Below are positions 61,920-64,000 of a DNA stretch of 64,000 bases, one piece after another. Source of the stretch: Pseudomonadota bacterium (GTDB lineage: Bacteria > Pseudomonadota > Gammaproteobacteria > Nitrosococcales > Methylophagaceae); NCBI GenBank assembly GCA_030576275.1, contig JALIBN010000004.1:17893-81892 (forward strand). Direction: 5' to 3'. A model generated the notes under the pieces. It had not been told where the DNA came from, searched no databases, and was given only the letters and a program-made list of their open reading frames with translations. The position numbers were made by a program, and so were the translations under genes. The number at the start of each line of letters is the position of its first letter. Positions within the stretch are counted from its first letter, which is position 1.

Positions 61920-62903
61920 ATGACAATCTATACTAGTCAATTTCTAAAGCCACGGATGGTTGATATACAGAGATTTAGTAATACACGTACACGTTTAGTG
62001 TTGGAGCCTCTTGAAAGAGGTTTCGGTCATACACTAGGCAGTGCGATGCGAAGAGTTCTATTATCTTCAATGGAAGGTTCAGCAGTAGTTGAAGCTCAGA
62101 TTGAAGGAGTGGTTCATGAATACTCTGCTATTGATGGTGTTCAAGAAGACGTATTAGATATACTTCTAAATATGAAAGGTCTTGCTGTCAAATTGCATGA
62201 TCTTAACGAAATTGTTTTGACTCTTAGTAAAAATGGCGTAGGCCCTGTTACAGCTGGTGATATACAATTACCTCATAATGTTGAAATTGTTAATCCTGAG
62301 CATGTAATTGCTAACTTAACAGGTGGTAGTTTATCTATTACCTTTAAAGTTGCCAAAGGCAGAGGTTACTCACCATCTAATACACGTCAAACTGCTGAAG
62401 ATGAAGATCGTACAATCGGTCAATTATATCTAGATGCATCATTTAGCCCCGTTAATATGGTGACATATGCTGTTGAAAGTGCGCGTGTAGAGAATAGAAC
62501 AGATCTAGACAAGCTTATTATTGATGTTGAAACTGATGGTACTCTGGATGCAGAAGACGCTATTAAGTTTGCTTCTACTATATTAAGTGATCAACTTTCA
62601 TCATTTGTTGACTTCACTGTCATTGAAGAAAAGAAAGAAGAGCCAGAGGTTGCACAGATAGCACCTGAATTGCTTCAAGCAATTGACGAACTTGATCTAA
62701 CCGTTCGTTCTGCAAATTGTCTGAAAGCAGAGAATATCTATTATGTTGGTGATTTAATTCAACGTTCTGAAATGGAACTGTTGAAAACACCAAATCTAGG
62801 TAAGAAATCACTAACTGAGATTAAAGATGTCTTGGCTTCAAAAGGCTTATCATTAGGAATGCATCTTGATAATTGGCCGCCATCATCATTAGAACAAAAA
62901 TAA
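61920..62903 (+). CDS. rpoA: RNA polymerase alpha subunit
   Basis: Assembles the polymerase and reads UP elements and activators. 327 residues. The N-terminal dimerisation domain includes [20 protein letters not shown] and the C-terminal domain [22 protein letters not shown] 61920 is preceded by AGAGGAA; an in-frame ATG at 61902 overlaps the hairpin and is rejected. Confidence 0.98.
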   Translation: MTIYTSQFLKPRMVDIQRFSNTRTRLVLEPLERGFGHTLGSAMRRVLLSSMEGSAVVEAQIEGVVHEYSAIDGVQEDVLDILLNMKGLAVKLHDLNEIVLTLSKNGVGPVTAGDIQLPHNVEIVNPEHVIANLTGGSLSITFKVAKGRGYSPSNTRQTAEDEDRTIGQLYLDASFSPVNMVTYAVESARVENRTDLDKLIIDVETDGTLDAEDAIKFASTILSDQLSSFVDFTVIEEKKEEPEVAQIAPELLQAIDELDLTVRSANCLKAENIYYVGDLIQRSEMELLKTPNLGKKSLTEIKDVLASKGLSLGMHLDNWPPSSLEQK

Positions 62904-62940
62904 AACTGAATTAATTCAGCATAAAAATAGGGTAGTTAAA

Positions 62941-63318
62941 ATGCGTCATCGTAATTCTGGTCGTAAATTAAACCGCAATAGTAGTCATAGAACAGCAATG
63001 TTTAAAAATATGGCGGTATCATTAGTGGAACATGAAGTCATTCGTACAACTTTGCCAAAGGCAAAAGAGTTGCGTAGTGTAATTGAGCCATTAATAACAT
63101 TGGGTAAAGTTGATTCTGTAGCAAATAGAAGACTTGCTTTTGCTCGTTTAGAAGATAGAGCTGCAGTAACTAAACTTTTTAATGACATTAGCCCTCGTTC
63201 TTTAACTAGACCAGGTGGTTACGTGCGCATTCTAAAGTGTGGTTACCGTGAAGGTGATAAAGCACCTATGGCTATCGTAGAGTTAGTCGACAGACAACCT
63301 CAAGCAGTTGTAGAATAA
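62941..63318 (+). CDS. rplQ: 50S ribosomal protein L17
   Basis: 125 residues. [20 protein letters not shown] and [20 protein letters not shown]. Last gene of the long ribosomal run that starts with the tRNAs at 31867; followed by a terminator. Confidence 0.98.
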   Translation: MRHRNSGRKLNRNSSHRTAMFKNMAVSLVEHEVIRTTLPKAKELRSVIEPLITLGKVDSVANRRLAFARLEDRAAVTKLFNDISPRSLTRPGGYVRILKCGYREGDKAPMAIVELVDRQPQAVVE

Positions 63319-63340
63319 GTAAAGTATAATATCAAAATAA

Positions 63341-63367
63341 AAAACCGACTTTAGTCGGTTTTTTTTT
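63341..63367 (+). terminator. Terminator after rplQ
   Basis: AAAACCGAC (63341-63349) pairs with GTCGGTTTT (63354-63362), loop TTTA, then continued T to 63367. Closes the alpha set. Confidence 0.93.
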
Positions 63368-63940
63368 GTCAAAAATTAGGCATTTATGTTGCCACTCTCC
63401 GACTAGTGTCTACTTACAACCAGATATAAACTATCGTAAACATACCAGACCTACTTATATATTCGTAATTGCAGATTTATAACAAACTTTGATGACTTCG
63501 TAATTGCATATACTTTTTATTTTCATAACTGGTCAGTCAATTCACACACATTGCTGTCACAATATCCAATTTGAAATTACAACACTCAACTAAACTTCTG
63601 CGAATAATCGTGAACATAGCTCTCTTTTACAAATATTAGAATATTAAGTTCCGCTCGTCATGGCACAACTATTCAGAACAACCTGATGTTTTTTCACTGT
63701 TGAACCGTAATCTGTTCTTTAATCAATAATTACTGTAATTCATCTATTTATGAATCATCTTTTTTTTTCAGACGAAGATTGTAGAAATTTTGCATATATC
63801 TTTATAGAACAGCTTTTTTTTCCAATTATAGTGTTCTATAAACACATCATTCATGGGTATATTTACATCGCACGAAATTAAAAGAAGTAAAAATTACAGG
63901 GCTTTCAGTAGTTTAGTGAGTAGTATGGATTGTTTAAAAA
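63368..63940. other. AT-rich intergenic region before a probable rRNA operon
   Basis: About 570 bases without a credible gene on either strand. Visible structure: a 12-base direct repeat TTCGTAATTGCA at 63462-63473 and 63497-63508 (35-base period), and an 11-base inverted repeat TTTATAGAACA/TGTTCTATAAA at 63801-63811 and 63832-63842. The rest shows nothing I can name. Confidence 0.6.
63801..63842. repeat. 11-bp inverted repeat with 20-base spacer
   Basis: TTTATAGAACA at 63801-63811 and its exact complement at 63832-63842. About 107 bases upstream of the -35 of the putative rRNA promoter. Operator, upstream activator site or chance. Confidence 0.5.
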
Positions 63941-63948
63941 ACTTTCTG

Positions 63949-63976
63949 TTGACGTAGCGAAACTAGGCTGTAGAAT
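63949..63976 (+). promoter_or_regulatory. Probable rRNA operon P1-type promoter
   Basis: -35 TTGACG (63949-63954), 16-base spacer, -10 TAGAAT (63971-63976), followed by GCACCTC, a GC-rich discriminator as in rrn promoters, and an AT-rich UP-like stretch upstream (TTTAAAAAACTTTC). The downstream gene is beyond the window; a 16S rRNA leader is inferred. Confidence 0.65.
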
Positions 63977-64000
63977 GCACCTCTTCTTAAGGCATCCAAC

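Noticed and set aside
63368..63948. Possible mobile element or CRISPR in the right-end gap
   Set aside because: Only one 12-mer direct repeat pair and one inverted repeat; no transposase frame, no regularly spaced repeat series.

Overview
The window is chromosomal DNA of an AT-rich gammaproteobacterium. Gene order supports this: fliEFGHIJ with a FleQ-type regulator, tgt-yajC-secDF, mpl-ubiX, ubiE-ubiJ-ubiB next to hslVU, and tRNA-Tyr/Gly/Thr-tuf-Trp-secE-nusG. A PQQ-linked substrate-binding/beta-propeller pair (18577-20348) and a formate-tetrahydrofolate ligase fit an alcohol- or C1-oxidising lineage such as Methylophaga/Piscirickettsiaceae-like bacteria. That placement is inference and not proven here.

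Layout. (1) 1-12.7 kb: tail of a flagellin gene, the sigma-54 activator fleQ, then fliEFGHIJ, a ParA-family ATPase flanked by gene debris, fliK and a short methyl-accepting chemotaxis protein. Three good sigma-54 promoters lie at 2639, 8410 and 9977, and a FleQ-box-like palindrome sits just upstream of fleQ. No intact fleS or fleR lies between fleQ and fliE. (2) 12.7-20.4 kb: pyrF (minus strand), tgt, yajC-secD-secF, a small unknown gene, and the PQQ-associated pair. (3) 20.4-24.7 kb: a membrane protein, mpl, ubiX and fhs. (4) 24.7-31.7 kb, minus strand: djlA, an HDOD protein, ubiB-ubiJ-ubiE, a DUF971 protein, hslU-hslV. (5) 31.8-63.4 kb, plus strand: three tRNAs, tuf copy 1, tRNA-Trp, secE, nusG, rplKAJL, rpoBC, then rpsL-rpsG-fusA-tuf copy 2 running with only 5 bases of gap into the S10, spc and alpha ribosomal clusters through rplQ. 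rpmJ (37 codons) is present. (6) 63.4-64 kb: a non-coding AT-rich stretch ending in a promoter that looks like an rRNA operon promoter, so an rrn operon probably starts just past the right edge.

How it works together: FleQ and sigma-54 would drive the flagellar basal-body and hook-length genes. The second half is the transcription/translation core, with hairpins and leaders (L10 leader, rplL-rpoB attenuator pair, rpsG-fusA and rpsD-rpoA hairpins) marking regulatory or processing points. The two tuf genes are the same over about 1.15 kb apart from their ends, which indicates gene conversion.

Most of the window is conserved housekeeping. The least explained part is the 8.34-10.05 kb island inside the flagellar cluster (two or three sigma-54 sites, a 49-codon ORF, a ParA with a cysteine in its P-loop, and decayed reading frames). 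I do not see a CRISPR array, insertion sequence, prophage or defence locus.
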